From an uncultured Collinsella sp. (GTDB lineage Bacteria; Actinomycetota; Coriobacteriia; Coriobacteriales; Coriobacteriaceae): a DNA stretch of 64,000 bases. Where the stretch lies: positions 1-64,000 of the forward strand of contig CAUFMG010000015.1 of assembly GCA_959026725.1 (NCBI GenBank), in the 5' to 3' direction. The notes beneath the pieces were generated by a model. It did not search any database. It was not told the origin of the DNA and saw only the letters and a program-made list of their open reading frames with translations. The translations under genes were made by a program, and so were the position numbers. Below, piece after piece: positions 50,551-60,369 of the stretch; position 1 is the stretch's first letter; the number at the start of each line of letters is the position of its first letter.

Positions 50551-52056
50551 ATGGAGCGTGCAAGCGGCGTCCTCATGCCCGTCTCATCTCTGCCCGGACC
50601 ATACGGAATCGGCGGATTTGGCTGGAATGCCTACGACTTCGTCGATTTTCTCGCCTCGTGCAAACAACATTACTGGCAGATTCTGCCCCTTACGACGACC
50701 AGCTATGGCGATTCGCCCTATCAGTCGTTCTCGGCCCGCGCAGGCAACCCCAACTTTATCGACTTTGCCGAGCTTATCGAGGCAGGGTATCTGAAGCAGC
50801 GCGATATCGATGGCGTGTATCTGGGATCCGACCCCAGCAATGTCGACTACGGTGCCATCTTTGGTGGCCGCCGTCAGATTCTCGACCGCGCCGCCGAGCG
50901 CTTTGCCACCGACAAGCCGGCCGATTTCGATGACTTTATCCAGGCCAACGAGGGCTGGCTCATCCCCTACTGTGAGTTCATGACCGTCAAAGAGGAGTGC
51001 GGTCTCAAGGCGTTTTGGGAGTGGCCCGCGGAGCTCCGCACCCGCGGCGAGGCTTCCGCCAAGGTCTGCGCCGACCATCCGGCGCGTATGCTCTACCACC
51101 AGATGACGCAGTACTTCTTCGATCGCCAGTGGAGCCGCCTCAAGGCCTATGCCAACGAGCGCGACATTCTCATCATCGGCGACCTGCCCATCTATGTCTC
51201 GCGTGACTCCGTCGAGATGTGGGCGACGCCCGAGCTCTTTAAGATCGACGCCGCCGGCAATCCCGTGAGCGTCGCCGGCACGCCGCCCGACCAGTTCTCG
51301 GCCACCGGCCAGTACTGGGGCAACCCCATCTACGACTGGGGCGCCATGGAGGCGGATGGCTTCTCCTGGTGGGAGGGCCGCATTCGCGCCGCCCTCGACA
51401 TGTACGACGTCATCCGCCTGGATCACTTCCGCGGCTTCGAGGCCTATTGGGAGGTGCCGTTCTCCTCGCCCGATTCGTCCTACGGTTCGTGGACGCAGGG
51501 TCCCGGCCTCAAGTTCTTCAAGACGCTCGAGGAAAAGCTCGGCACGCTGCCCATCATCGCCGAGGACTTGGGCTTCCTCACCCCCGGCGTCATCGACATG
51601 CGCGACAACTCGGGCTTCCCCGGCATGAAGATCCTGCAGTTTGCCTTTGAGGGCACCAACTCGTACTACCTGCCGCATAACTACATCGCCAACACCGTCG
51701 CCTATGTGGGCACCCACGATAACGAGACGGCGCGCGGTTGGTTTGAGGGAACGGCCACCCCGCGTCAGCGCGAGCAGGCCGCCCTGTATACGCATCAGCG
51801 CGACGGCGAGCCCATCACCGATGCCCTCAATCGCACCATCGCCGCCAGCGTGAGCGACACGTGCATCTACACCATGCAGGACCTGCTCAACTTGGGCAAC
51901 GAGGCGCGCATCAACACCCCTGCCACGCTGGGCGGCAACTGGACCTGGCGCATGCTCGACGGCGCCATCACCCGCGAGCTCGAGCACAAACTCACCGACT
52001 GGACCGAGACCTACTTCCGCATCCCGTCGGAAGCCGAAATCGAGCTTCCTCAATAG
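50551..52056 (+). CDS. malQ: 4-alpha-glucanotransferase (amylomaltase)
   Basis: 501-residue GH77 enzyme moving maltodextrin units between chains. Signatures are SLPGPYGIGGFG, LPLTTTSYGDSPYQSFSA, the nucleophile region IRLDHFRGFEAYWEVP, acid/base AEDLGFLTPG and GTHDNETARGW. The ATG at 50551 has GGTGAG seven bases upstream; GTG 50539 and TTG 50536 are in frame but less well placed. glgP follows, giving a maltodextrin degradation pair. The region between them holds a hairpin with a weak T tract. Confidence 0.95.
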   Translation: MERASGVLMPVSSLPGPYGIGGFGWNAYDFVDFLASCKQHYWQILPLTTTSYGDSPYQSFSARAGNPNFIDFAELIEAGYLKQRDIDGVYLGSDPSNVDYGAIFGGRRQILDRAAERFATDKPADFDDFIQANEGWLIPYCEFMTVKEECGLKAFWEWPAELRTRGEASAKVCADHPARMLYHQMTQYFFDRQWSRLKAYANERDILIIGDLPIYVSRDSVEMWATPELFKIDAAGNPVSVAGTPPDQFSATGQYWGNPIYDWGAMEADGFSWWEGRIRAALDMYDVIRLDHFRGFEAYWEVPFSSPDSSYGSWTQGPGLKFFKTLEEKLGTLPIIAEDLGFLTPGVIDMRDNSGFPGMKILQFAFEGTNSYYLPHNYIANTVAYVGTHDNETARGWFEGTATPRQREQAALYTHQRDGEPITDALNRTIAASVSDTCIYTMQDLLNLGNEARINTPATLGGNWTWRMLDGAITRELEHKLTDWTETYFRIPSEAEIELPQ

Positions 52057-52104
52057 GAGCTACCGCGCCCGACCCCTCCCCACCGTGCGGACGCGCTTGC
52101 TTTT

Positions 52105-52141
52105 CCCGCGCGAGGCCACCCCAATCCCCTCGCGCGGGCTT
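52105..52141 (+). terminator. Hairpin between malQ and glgP
   Basis: Arms 52105-52115 and 52128-52138 form an 11-bp GC stem, followed by CTTCTTA. The poor T tract suggests partial termination, leaving glgP coupled to malQ. Confidence 0.5.
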
Positions 52142-52184
52142 CTTATGAATTGCAGACATGAAACAACCCATCACAGGAGAAAAC

Positions 52185-54452
<2,268 letters not shown>

Positions 54453-54480
54453 TTTCGCTTCCCTTACCCATCCTCCTGAG

Positions 54481-54513
54481 AAACGGAGTCGTGGCAACAC
54501 GGCTCCGTTTTTT
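54481..54513 (+). terminator. Terminator of glgP
   Basis: Arms 54481-54493 and 54498-54510 form a 13-bp stem with a GCAA loop, running into a six-T tract. Confidence 0.9.
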
Positions 54514-54641
54514 GTGCCCGCACGTTACCCTGTGACCCGACTCGACCAAACAATCTCAATCTATAACAACTACTCAATCAAAACGGCCCTACCCGTTACA
54601 GATCGAGACAAACGACCGGCCAGACAACCCCAACACAAAGA
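54514..54641. other. Short gap between convergent terminators
   Basis: This separates the glgP terminator from the ABC-operon terminator. I see no gene or motif here. Confidence 0.5.
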
Positions 54642-54680
54642 AAGGCTCCCCTCTCGCCCAGTGGACGGGAGGGGAGCCTT
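54642..54680 (-). terminator. Terminator of the sugar ABC operon
   Basis: Arms 54642-54656 and 54666-54680 pair over 15 bases with one or two mismatches. On the minus strand it is followed by CTTTCTTT. It lies about 70 bases after the ATPase gene. Confidence 0.8.
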
Positions 54681-54748
54681 ATATGTGACCGCGGCAAAAG
54701 GATGGCAATACCGCAGTCGCCCAAAGGGAGGGCCCGGATGCACCGGGC

Positions 54749-55948
54749 CTAGATAAGGTTCTTGCCAGAGACCTTATCGAAGAGGTGGGTCGCGTTCTTC
54801 TCGAACTTGAACCAGATGGGGTCGCCCGCCTTGAGCGCACCCTTGGCCTCAAGGTCGACAACGGGAATGATCAGGACGAACTGGCCATCGGGAGCAGTCA
54901 CGTGGACATGCTCGGTCGAACCCATGAGCTCGGTCACCTCGACGGTACCCTGGAGCGCGCCCTCCTCGCCCTTGTCGGCAAGCAGAATCTGCTCGGGGCG
55001 CACGCCAGCCGTGATCTCCTTCACGTCGCCGCCGTCCCAGTTGAGGGCAAGCTGAGCGCAGGTCTCGGGGGCGAGCGCCACGTTCATATCCTCGGTCTTG
55101 ACGGTAAAGCCGTTGCCCGAGCGCACCAGCTGGGCATCGAAGAAGTTCATCTGCGGCACGCCGATGAAGCCGGCGACGAAGATGTTCGCGGGATGGTTGA
55201 AGACCTCCTGCGGGGTGGCGATCTGCTGGACGACGCCGTCCTTCATGACCACGATACGGTCACCGAGGGTCATAGCCTCGGTCTGGTCGTGAGTAACATA
55301 AATGAACGTGCCCTTGATCTCGTGGCGCAGCTTAATGAGCTCGGCACGCATCTGGTTACGAAGCTTGGCGTCCAGGTTGGACAGCGGCTCGTCCATCAGG
55401 AAGACCTTGGGGTCACGCACGATGGCGCGGCCGATAGCGACACGCTGGCGCTGGCCGCCGGAGAGCGCCTTGGGCTTACGGTCGAGGTACTCGGTAATGC
55501 CCAGAATCTCGGCAGCAGAACGAACCTTGCGGTCGATCTCGTCCTTGGGAACCTTCTTGAGCTCGAGCGTAAACGCCATGTTCTCGTACACCGTCATATT
55601 GGGGTACAGAGCATAGCTCTGGAACACCATGGCAATGTCGCGGTCCTTGGGCGCCACGTCGTTGACGCGCTTGCCGTCGATGAGCACGTCGCCCGAAGTG
55701 ATGTCCTCCAGGCCAGCGACCATGCGCATCGTCGTGGACTTACCGCAGCCAGACGGGCCAACGAGAACGACAAACTCCTGGTCATGCACGGTGAGATTAA
55801 AGTCCTCCACCGCGAGCACGCCGTCCTCGGTAACCTTGAGGTTGTGCTTCTTCTCCTCGGTCTTCTTCTTTTTGCCAAAGAAGCCCTTCTTTTTGGACTC
55901 GTTGTTGGGATACACCTTCTGAACATGTTTGAGAACGATCTCGGCCAT
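54749..55948 (-). CDS. Sugar ABC transporter ATPase, MsmX/UgpC type
   Basis: 399-residue ATP-binding subunit. Walker A is GPSGCGKST, Q-loop VFQSYALYP, signature LSGGQRQRVAIGRA, Walker B VFLMDEPLSNLD and H-loop THDQTEAMTL. The C-terminal regulatory OB-fold domain ends FEKNATHLFDK. An unusual Lys/Glu-rich insert occupies about residues 17-42 (ESKKKGFFGKKKKTEEKKHN), before the second strand; typical MsmX proteins lack it. It is the last gene of the operon, about 60 bases after the MalG-like permease, and may serve several sugar transporters. Confidence 0.93.
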   Translation of the reverse strand: MAEIVLKHVQKVYPNNESKKKGFFGKKKKTEEKKHNLKVTEDGVLAVEDFNLTVHDQEFVVLVGPSGCGKSTTMRMVAGLEDITSGDVLIDGKRVNDVAPKDRDIAMVFQSYALYPNMTVYENMAFTLELKKVPKDEIDRKVRSAAEILGITEYLDRKPKALSGGQRQRVAIGRAIVRDPKVFLMDEPLSNLDAKLRNQMRAELIKLRHEIKGTFIYVTHDQTEAMTLGDRIVVMKDGVVQQIATPQEVFNHPANIFVAGFIGVPQMNFFDAQLVRSGNGFTVKTEDMNVALAPETCAQLALNWDGGDVKEITAGVRPEQILLADKGEEGALQGTVEVTELMGSTEHVHVTAPDGQFVLIIPVVDLEAKGALKAGDPIWFKFEKNATHLFDKVSGKNLI

Positions 55949-56016
55949 GTCTTTACCTTTCGATATGCGGCGCCGCGCTGAGGGGCGCCGCAGAAACTTG
56001 CAAAACAGTTACGGCA

Positions 56017-56856
56017 TCAGCCCTTGACGGCACCTGCCACCACGCCGTCGATGATGTACTTCTGACAGAGGATGTACATGATAACGATGGGGATAACGAC
56101 CATCATGATGCAGGCCATCATGGGGCCGAGCTCGACGTGGCCGTAGCCGCCGCGGAAGTACTGGATCAAGATAGGAATGGTCTTGTACTTGGTGGAGTCG
56201 AGCGTAAGGTAGGGCAGCAGATAGTCGTTCCAGACCCACATGGTCTCGAGGATGCCGACCGAAAGATAGGTGGGCTTCATGATGGGAAGGACGATCTTAA
56301 AGAACACCTGGACCGGGTTGCAGCCATCAATCATGGCCGCCTCCTCGATCTCGAGCGGGATGTTCTTTACAAAACCGGCGAACATAAAGACCGCCAGGCC
56401 CGCGCCAAAGCCGAGGTAGATAAAGCAGATGTTGAACGGCGTGTTGAAGCCGATGCGGTCCGCCAAATTGGACAGCGTGAACATGAGCATCTGGAAGGGC
56501 ACGACCATCGAGAACACGAACAGGTAATAGAAGAAGTTCGAGATCTTGTTGTTGACACGAACCACGTACCAAGCGCACATGGAGCAGCACACCAAGATCA
56601 GCACGACCGACGTGACCGTGATGATGAGCGAGTACATAAATGCCGAGGCAAAGCCCTGCTCGTTAAGGGCGTGCATGTAGTTTGCGAGGCCGTTGAACGT
56701 CTCGGGCGTGAGCAGATCGAATGCCGTGGTGGTGCTGATTGCAGTCGCTTTCTTAAAAGAATTAAGCGCAATCATGAACACGGGGTAGATCCACGCGAGC
56801 GACAGGATCGTAAAGAAAATCGAGAGCGCGCGGTTGATAACCTTATCGCGTTTCAT
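56017..56856 (-). CDS. Sugar ABC transporter permease, MalG-like
   Basis: 279-residue inner-membrane permease with six helices. The EAA loop that contacts the ATPase is EIEEAAMIDGCNPVQVFFKI (EAA---G). An N-terminal helix, LSIFFTILSLAWIYPVFMIALNSFK-like, is followed by a periplasmic loop. Its ATG overlaps the stop of the MalF-like gene by one base, so the two permeases are made together. It carries carbohydrate, probably maltodextrin given the context. Confidence 0.93.
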   Translation of the reverse strand: MKRDKVINRALSIFFTILSLAWIYPVFMIALNSFKKATAISTTTAFDLLTPETFNGLANYMHALNEQGFASAFMYSLIITVTSVVLILVCCSMCAWYVVRVNNKISNFFYYLFVFSMVVPFQMLMFTLSNLADRIGFNTPFNICFIYLGFGAGLAVFMFAGFVKNIPLEIEEAAMIDGCNPVQVFFKIVLPIMKPTYLSVGILETMWVWNDYLLPYLTLDSTKYKTIPILIQYFRGGYGHVELGPMMACIMMVVIPIVIMYILCQKYIIDGVVAGAVKG

Positions 56857-57710
56857 TACTGCTGCACCTCCTTGGACCTCGTGGCCTTAAGCTGGATCAT
56901 GGAGATGGCCACGACCAGGATGCAGAAGATAACCGCCTTGGCCTGACCAATGCCCTGCCATGCGATACCGGCACGCGAATAGAACGTGTTGTAGATGTTC
57001 AGGGCGAGCATCTCGGTGGAGTGCGCGGGGGCGCCGCCGGTAAGGGCGAGGTTCTGGTCGAACAGCTTAAAGCCGTTGGTGATGGACAGGAACAGGCAGA
57101 TGGTGATGGTCGGCATCAGGTTAGGGATCTTAACCTTCCAAAACGTCTGCCATGCCGTAGCGCCGTCGACCTTGGCGGCCTCGATGTAGTCGGACGGAAT
57201 GGACTGCAGACCAGCGATGTAGATGATCATCATGTAGCCGACCTGCTGCCACAGGGTCAGGATGATAAGGCCCCAGAAGCCAGCAGCAGAGTTAAGGGCA
57301 ATGAGCTGGGCGCCCACGTTGGAGAGTAGGCAGTTGATCAGAATCTGCCAGATGTAGCCCAGCACGATGCCGCCGATCAGATTAGGCATAAAGAAGATCG
57401 TACGGAAGATATTGGTGCCCTTGAGCGCCTTGCGGGTGAGCGCCTGCGCAATGGCCAGCGCGATCACGTTGATGAGCACCGTCGACAGGAAGGCAAACGC
57501 CACGGTAAAGAAGAACGACGTGGAGAACTGCGGGTCGGTCAGTGCGCGCACGTAGTTCTCGATACCGACAAAGTGCGTATTGTTGATGGTAATAAACTGG
57601 CAGAACGAGAGATAGAAGCCCTGGATAAAGGGGATCACGAACCCGATCATAAACGCCAGGCACGTGGGCAGCATAAAGAGCGGCCACCAGCGCTTGAGTG
57701 CTTTGCCCAT
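56856..57710 (-). CDS. Sugar ABC transporter permease, MalF-like
   Basis: 284-residue permease with six helices. The EAA loop is DYIEAAKVDGATAWQTFWKV. The first helix is preceded by a short basic N-terminus (GKALKRWWPLFMLPTCLAF). It lacks the large periplasmic insert of E. coli MalF, as is usual for CUT1 permeases of Gram-positive bacteria. AAAGGACC lies ahead of the start. It pairs with the MalG-like protein encoded next. Confidence 0.93.
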   Translation of the reverse strand: MGKALKRWWPLFMLPTCLAFMIGFVIPFIQGFYLSFCQFITINNTHFVGIENYVRALTDPQFSTSFFFTVAFAFLSTVLINVIALAIAQALTRKALKGTNIFRTIFFMPNLIGGIVLGYIWQILINCLLSNVGAQLIALNSAAGFWGLIILTLWQQVGYMMIIYIAGLQSIPSDYIEAAKVDGATAWQTFWKVKIPNLMPTITICLFLSITNGFKLFDQNLALTGGAPAHSTEMLALNIYNTFYSRAGIAWQGIGQAKAVIFCILVVAISMIQLKATRSKEVQQ

Positions 57711-57730
57711 AGAAGGGTCCTTTCAATATG

Positions 57731-57766
57731 CAGGGGGCGGGCAAACCAACGTCTGCCCGCCCCCTG
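57731..57766 (-). promoter_or_regulatory. Intra-operon hairpin between binding protein and permease genes
   Basis: Arms 57731-57743 and 57754-57766 form a perfect 13-bp GC-rich stem with a 10-base loop. It lies 31 bases after the binding-protein stop, and no T run follows on the minus strand. This placement would protect the upstream mRNA from 3' decay or reduce readthrough, giving more binding protein than permease, as known for malE/malF in E. coli. Confidence 0.6.
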
Positions 57767-57797
57767 TCGCTAATCAGATAGCTTGGGCAGCAACTAC

Positions 57798-59114
57798 TTA
57801 CTCGGAAGCAGCCTTCTCGGTCTTCCAGCCATCGACGAAGGCGTTCTTGACGCCGTCCCACTTGCTGTTGTCGGCAGCATAGGCGATCAGAGCCTGCTTG
57901 AGGTTCTTCTTCCACTCCTCAGAGGGGATGTAGACGAAGTCCCAAGCGACGGTCTTCTTGCCGTCCTTGGCCATGGCGACGGCCTGCTGCGAGAAGACAT
58001 TGGTGGTTTCCTTGGCGCTCTTGAACGGGGCAGTCAGACCCATCTTGTCAGCGATGATGCTGGTGGCGGTGTCAGAAGTGACGCACCAATACATGAAGTC
58101 CTCGGTGGCCTTCTGGGCATCCTCGGAAGCCTGGGAGCTGACGCACCAGTAGTTCTCGCCGCCGGAGCACAGGCCCTGGTTCTCCTCGCCGTCGACACCG
58201 ATGTAGATGGGCATCATGCCAATCTGATCGTCGGTCATGCCGGCCTTGACGAGGTCAGAGTAGGCCCAGGAGCCGTTCTGATAGAAGACGGCCTTGCCGG
58301 TTGCGAACTCGTTGGTGGCGTCGTCACCGGTCTTGGAGGCGAGCTGCGAAGGATCGCAGGTGGAGTCGGTGATGTACAGGTCGAAGATCTGCTTAAAGTT
58401 GTCGAGATACTCGCCCTTGATCTCGTCGTCCTCCTGGTTGTGCTCCTTCTCGAACTCGTAGTAGAGCGGGAGGTTGGCGAGGTGGGTGGTGTAGCGCCAG
58501 CTGGAGGAGTCATCCATGCCGGCGGAAGTGAAGGCACCGTCAACGCCGAGCTCGTCCTTGCGGGCCTGGATGTCATCGGCGCAAGCCTTCAGCTTGTCGA
58601 AGGAGTTGATGTCCTCGGCCTTGTAGCCAGCCTTCTCGAGCAGCTGCTTGTTGTAGATGATGCCGTAGCTCTCCTGGACCCAGTCGATACCCAGATCCTT
58701 GCCATCGGACTGCAGAGCCAGGGAGTCGTCGATGAGCTCACCGCGGAGCTTGGTATCGGACAGGTCGGCGCAGTAATCCTTCCAGTTCTTAAGGCCGGTG
58801 GGGCCGTTGACCTGGAACAGGGTCGGAGCGGAGCTCTTGGACATCTCGGACTTGAGCTTCTCCTCGTAGGTGTTGGAGGCAGCGGTCACGATCTTGACCT
58901 CGACGCCCTTCTCCTTCTTATAGGCCTTGGCGATCTCCTTCCACTCCTTGTCGACCTCGGGCTTGAATTGGAGGAAGTAGACCTCGGCAGCGTCACCAGA
59001 AGCAGAGGAGCCGGAGCCGGCAGAACCACCGCAGCCCACGAGACCCAGACCAAGAACCGCAGCCGCGGAACCAGCAAAGCCCAGGAACTGCCTTCTGCTC
59101 ATTTCGTTCTTCAT
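57798..59114 (-). CDS. Sugar-binding lipoprotein of ABC transporter
   Basis: 438-residue extracellular solute-binding protein (family 1). The N-terminus has a twin-arginine motif SRRQFLGFAG and a lipobox LVGCGG, so it is likely a Tat-exported lipoprotein. A Ser/Gly linker (SAGSGSSASGD) leads to the mature domain: VYFLQFKPEVDKEWKEIAKA, FATGKAVFYQNGSWAYSDL and DKMGLTAPFKSAKE. The start at 59114 has AAAGGGTGG upstream; six further residues to 59132 are possible. First gene of the operon. Substrate is inferred as maltose or maltodextrin from neighbours. Confidence 0.92.
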   Translation of the reverse strand: MKNEMSRRQFLGFAGSAAAVLGLGLVGCGGSAGSGSSASGDAAEVYFLQFKPEVDKEWKEIAKAYKKEKGVEVKIVTAASNTYEEKLKSEMSKSSAPTLFQVNGPTGLKNWKDYCADLSDTKLRGELIDDSLALQSDGKDLGIDWVQESYGIIYNKQLLEKAGYKAEDINSFDKLKACADDIQARKDELGVDGAFTSAGMDDSSSWRYTTHLANLPLYYEFEKEHNQEDDEIKGEYLDNFKQIFDLYITDSTCDPSQLASKTGDDATNEFATGKAVFYQNGSWAYSDLVKAGMTDDQIGMMPIYIGVDGEENQGLCSGGENYWCVSSQASEDAQKATEDFMYWCVTSDTATSIIADKMGLTAPFKSAKETTNVFSQQAVAMAKDGKKTVAWDFVYIPSEEWKKNLKQALIAYAADNSKWDGVKNAFVDGWKTEKAASE

Positions 59115-59222
59115 TACAATCCACCCTTTCACACCGTGGCGGCACCCTTTGCCGCCGCCTTCGGAGATTGGCTCGGGGACTTTGCCCCTTTTGCTGATTT
59201 GTACGATACGCTATTTGGCTAG

Positions 59223-59309
59223 TTGTTTGAACAAGTATTACTAGAGCGGTAGAAAAACTTCGGTGAACGGTAATTTCAACTTGATACTTGACAAGTTTTG
59301 TATAAACAA
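59223..59309 (-). promoter_or_regulatory. Promoter region of the sugar ABC operon
   Basis: TTGTTTGAACAA (59223-59234) and TTGTATAAACAA (59298-59309) are two near-palindromes of the GntR site. Between them CCGTTCACCGA (minus strand, 59260-59270) repeats the sugar-promoter box. TAATAC on the minus strand (59235-59240) can serve as -10, so the first near-palindrome would cover the start site. Confidence 0.6.
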
Positions 59310-59327
59310 TTATTTGTTATCGAATGC

Positions 59328-59382
59328 AGAGAAAACGCCCGGTCAAGCCGATGCGTCGTCGGTTTGACCGGGCGTTTTCTCT
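59328..59382 (-). terminator. Terminator of the GntR (TreR-like) gene
   Basis: Arms 59328-59351 and 59359-59382 form a long stem with one or two mismatches and a 7-base loop; TTTTCTCT closes it on either strand. It lies 38 bases after the regulator stop and insulates it from the ABC promoter. Confidence 0.8.
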
Positions 59383-59420
59383 TTGAGGGCATGAGTCTCG
59401 TCAGGCTGCGAGCTAGCCGG

Positions 59421-60140
59421 CTATCGCTTGGAATTGACGCGGTAATGGAAGATCTCGGGGTGTGTGCGAGTGTGCGTCACCTCAAACAAGATGCCATCCG
59501 AGGTGTACGACTGACTCTCCATGACGGCAACGCAGTTGTATTTGCCGAGGTCAAGATAGCTGCAGTCTTCATCGTTGGCGAGCTCGACACTCACCGTACG
59601 ACGGCTCGCCATCACTTTGACACCGCGCTTGTGCTCCAGATAGCCGTAAATAGAATCTGCCGCGATCTCGGGGGTCAGGCCCTTGGCGATCGACGCCAAA
59701 AAATAGCCATGGTCCACTTGGCGCGCGTTGCCGTTGAGGCTTCGGACACGCACTACGCGAATAAGCTCCTCGCCCACCCTAAAGCCCAGGCGACGAGAGA
59801 GCTGCTCGGTGCAGACCAGATGTTCAAAAGACTTAACGTCCGTCGATGCAACGGCATTGTTGCGCTTTGCAAACTCGCCAAACGACTCAACCTCTTCGAG
59901 TGCGCCCAACATGTCGGTTTCGCCCTTAAGCCAAATAACGCGCACGCCCTTGCCGTGTATGGGCTGCACAAACATCCCGTCGGCCAGCATGCTCAAAGCG
60001 CGGCGGACGGTATTGCGCGTGCAGCCAAATTCCGCGGTCAGTTCGGCTTCGGTTGGCAGCATCTCCTGAAACGCATAGGTCCCATTAATGATGCGCGAGC
60101 GTATTTCTCGGTAGATTCCTTCGTATATCGCTTTTGGCAT
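59421..60140 (-). CDS. GntR-family regulator, TreR-like
   Basis: 239-residue regulator. The winged helix covers residues 1-70 (IYEGIYREIRSRIINGTYAF, PTEAELTAEFGCTRNTVRRA, IHGKGVRVIW). The UTRA domain follows, with VRVRSLNGNARQVDHGYFLA, EIAADSIYGYLEHKRG and THTRTHPEIFHYRV. The latter layout is like TreR of Bacillus, which senses trehalose 6-phosphate. The ATG at 60140 has GAGGTGAA. It is divergent from the PTS-HAD fusion gene, and similar palindromes lie at both ends and before malQ. It probably represses the alpha-glucoside genes. Confidence 0.88.
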   Translation of the reverse strand: MPKAIYEGIYREIRSRIINGTYAFQEMLPTEAELTAEFGCTRNTVRRALSMLADGMFVQPIHGKGVRVIWLKGETDMLGALEEVESFGEFAKRNNAVASTDVKSFEHLVCTEQLSRRLGFRVGEELIRVVRVRSLNGNARQVDHGYFLASIAKGLTPEIAADSIYGYLEHKRGVKVMASRRTVSVELANDEDCSYLDLGKYNCVAVMESQSYTSDGILFEVTHTRTHPEIFHYRVNSKR

Positions 60141-60194
60141 TGTTTCACCTCTACATTGTTCATTACCGGCTAGGCACGATAGCATTTCTTAAAG

Positions 60195-60328
60195 TTGTTT
60201 AAACTGAATATCGGTAAAGCGACAGGATTTAACCGTTGACGGTTTCTGTCATGCCCAAATCGGTTTCGCTCAAAACTGCCGGTACGACAATCGTCCGGTC
60301 CTCTACAATGAATCCATTGTTTAAACGT
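60195..60328. promoter_or_regulatory. Divergent control region of TreR-like gene and PTS-HAD gene
   Basis: TTGTTTAAACTG (60195-60206) and TTGTTTAAACGT (60317-60328) share the left half and centre of the TTGTTTAAACAA motif. TACAAT at 60304-60309 is a likely -10 for the PTS gene, placing the second site at its transcription start. This fits autoregulation and control of the transporter. Confidence 0.5.
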
Positions 60329-60369
60329 TTCCCCACGCGCAACGCGCCTCGATATTCGGAAGGCAGAAC

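Noticed and set aside
57783..59222. A 479-codon frame antisense to the sugar-binding lipoprotein
   Set aside because: The product is a repetitive Leu/Gly/Val string without homology, mirroring the real gene on the minus strand.
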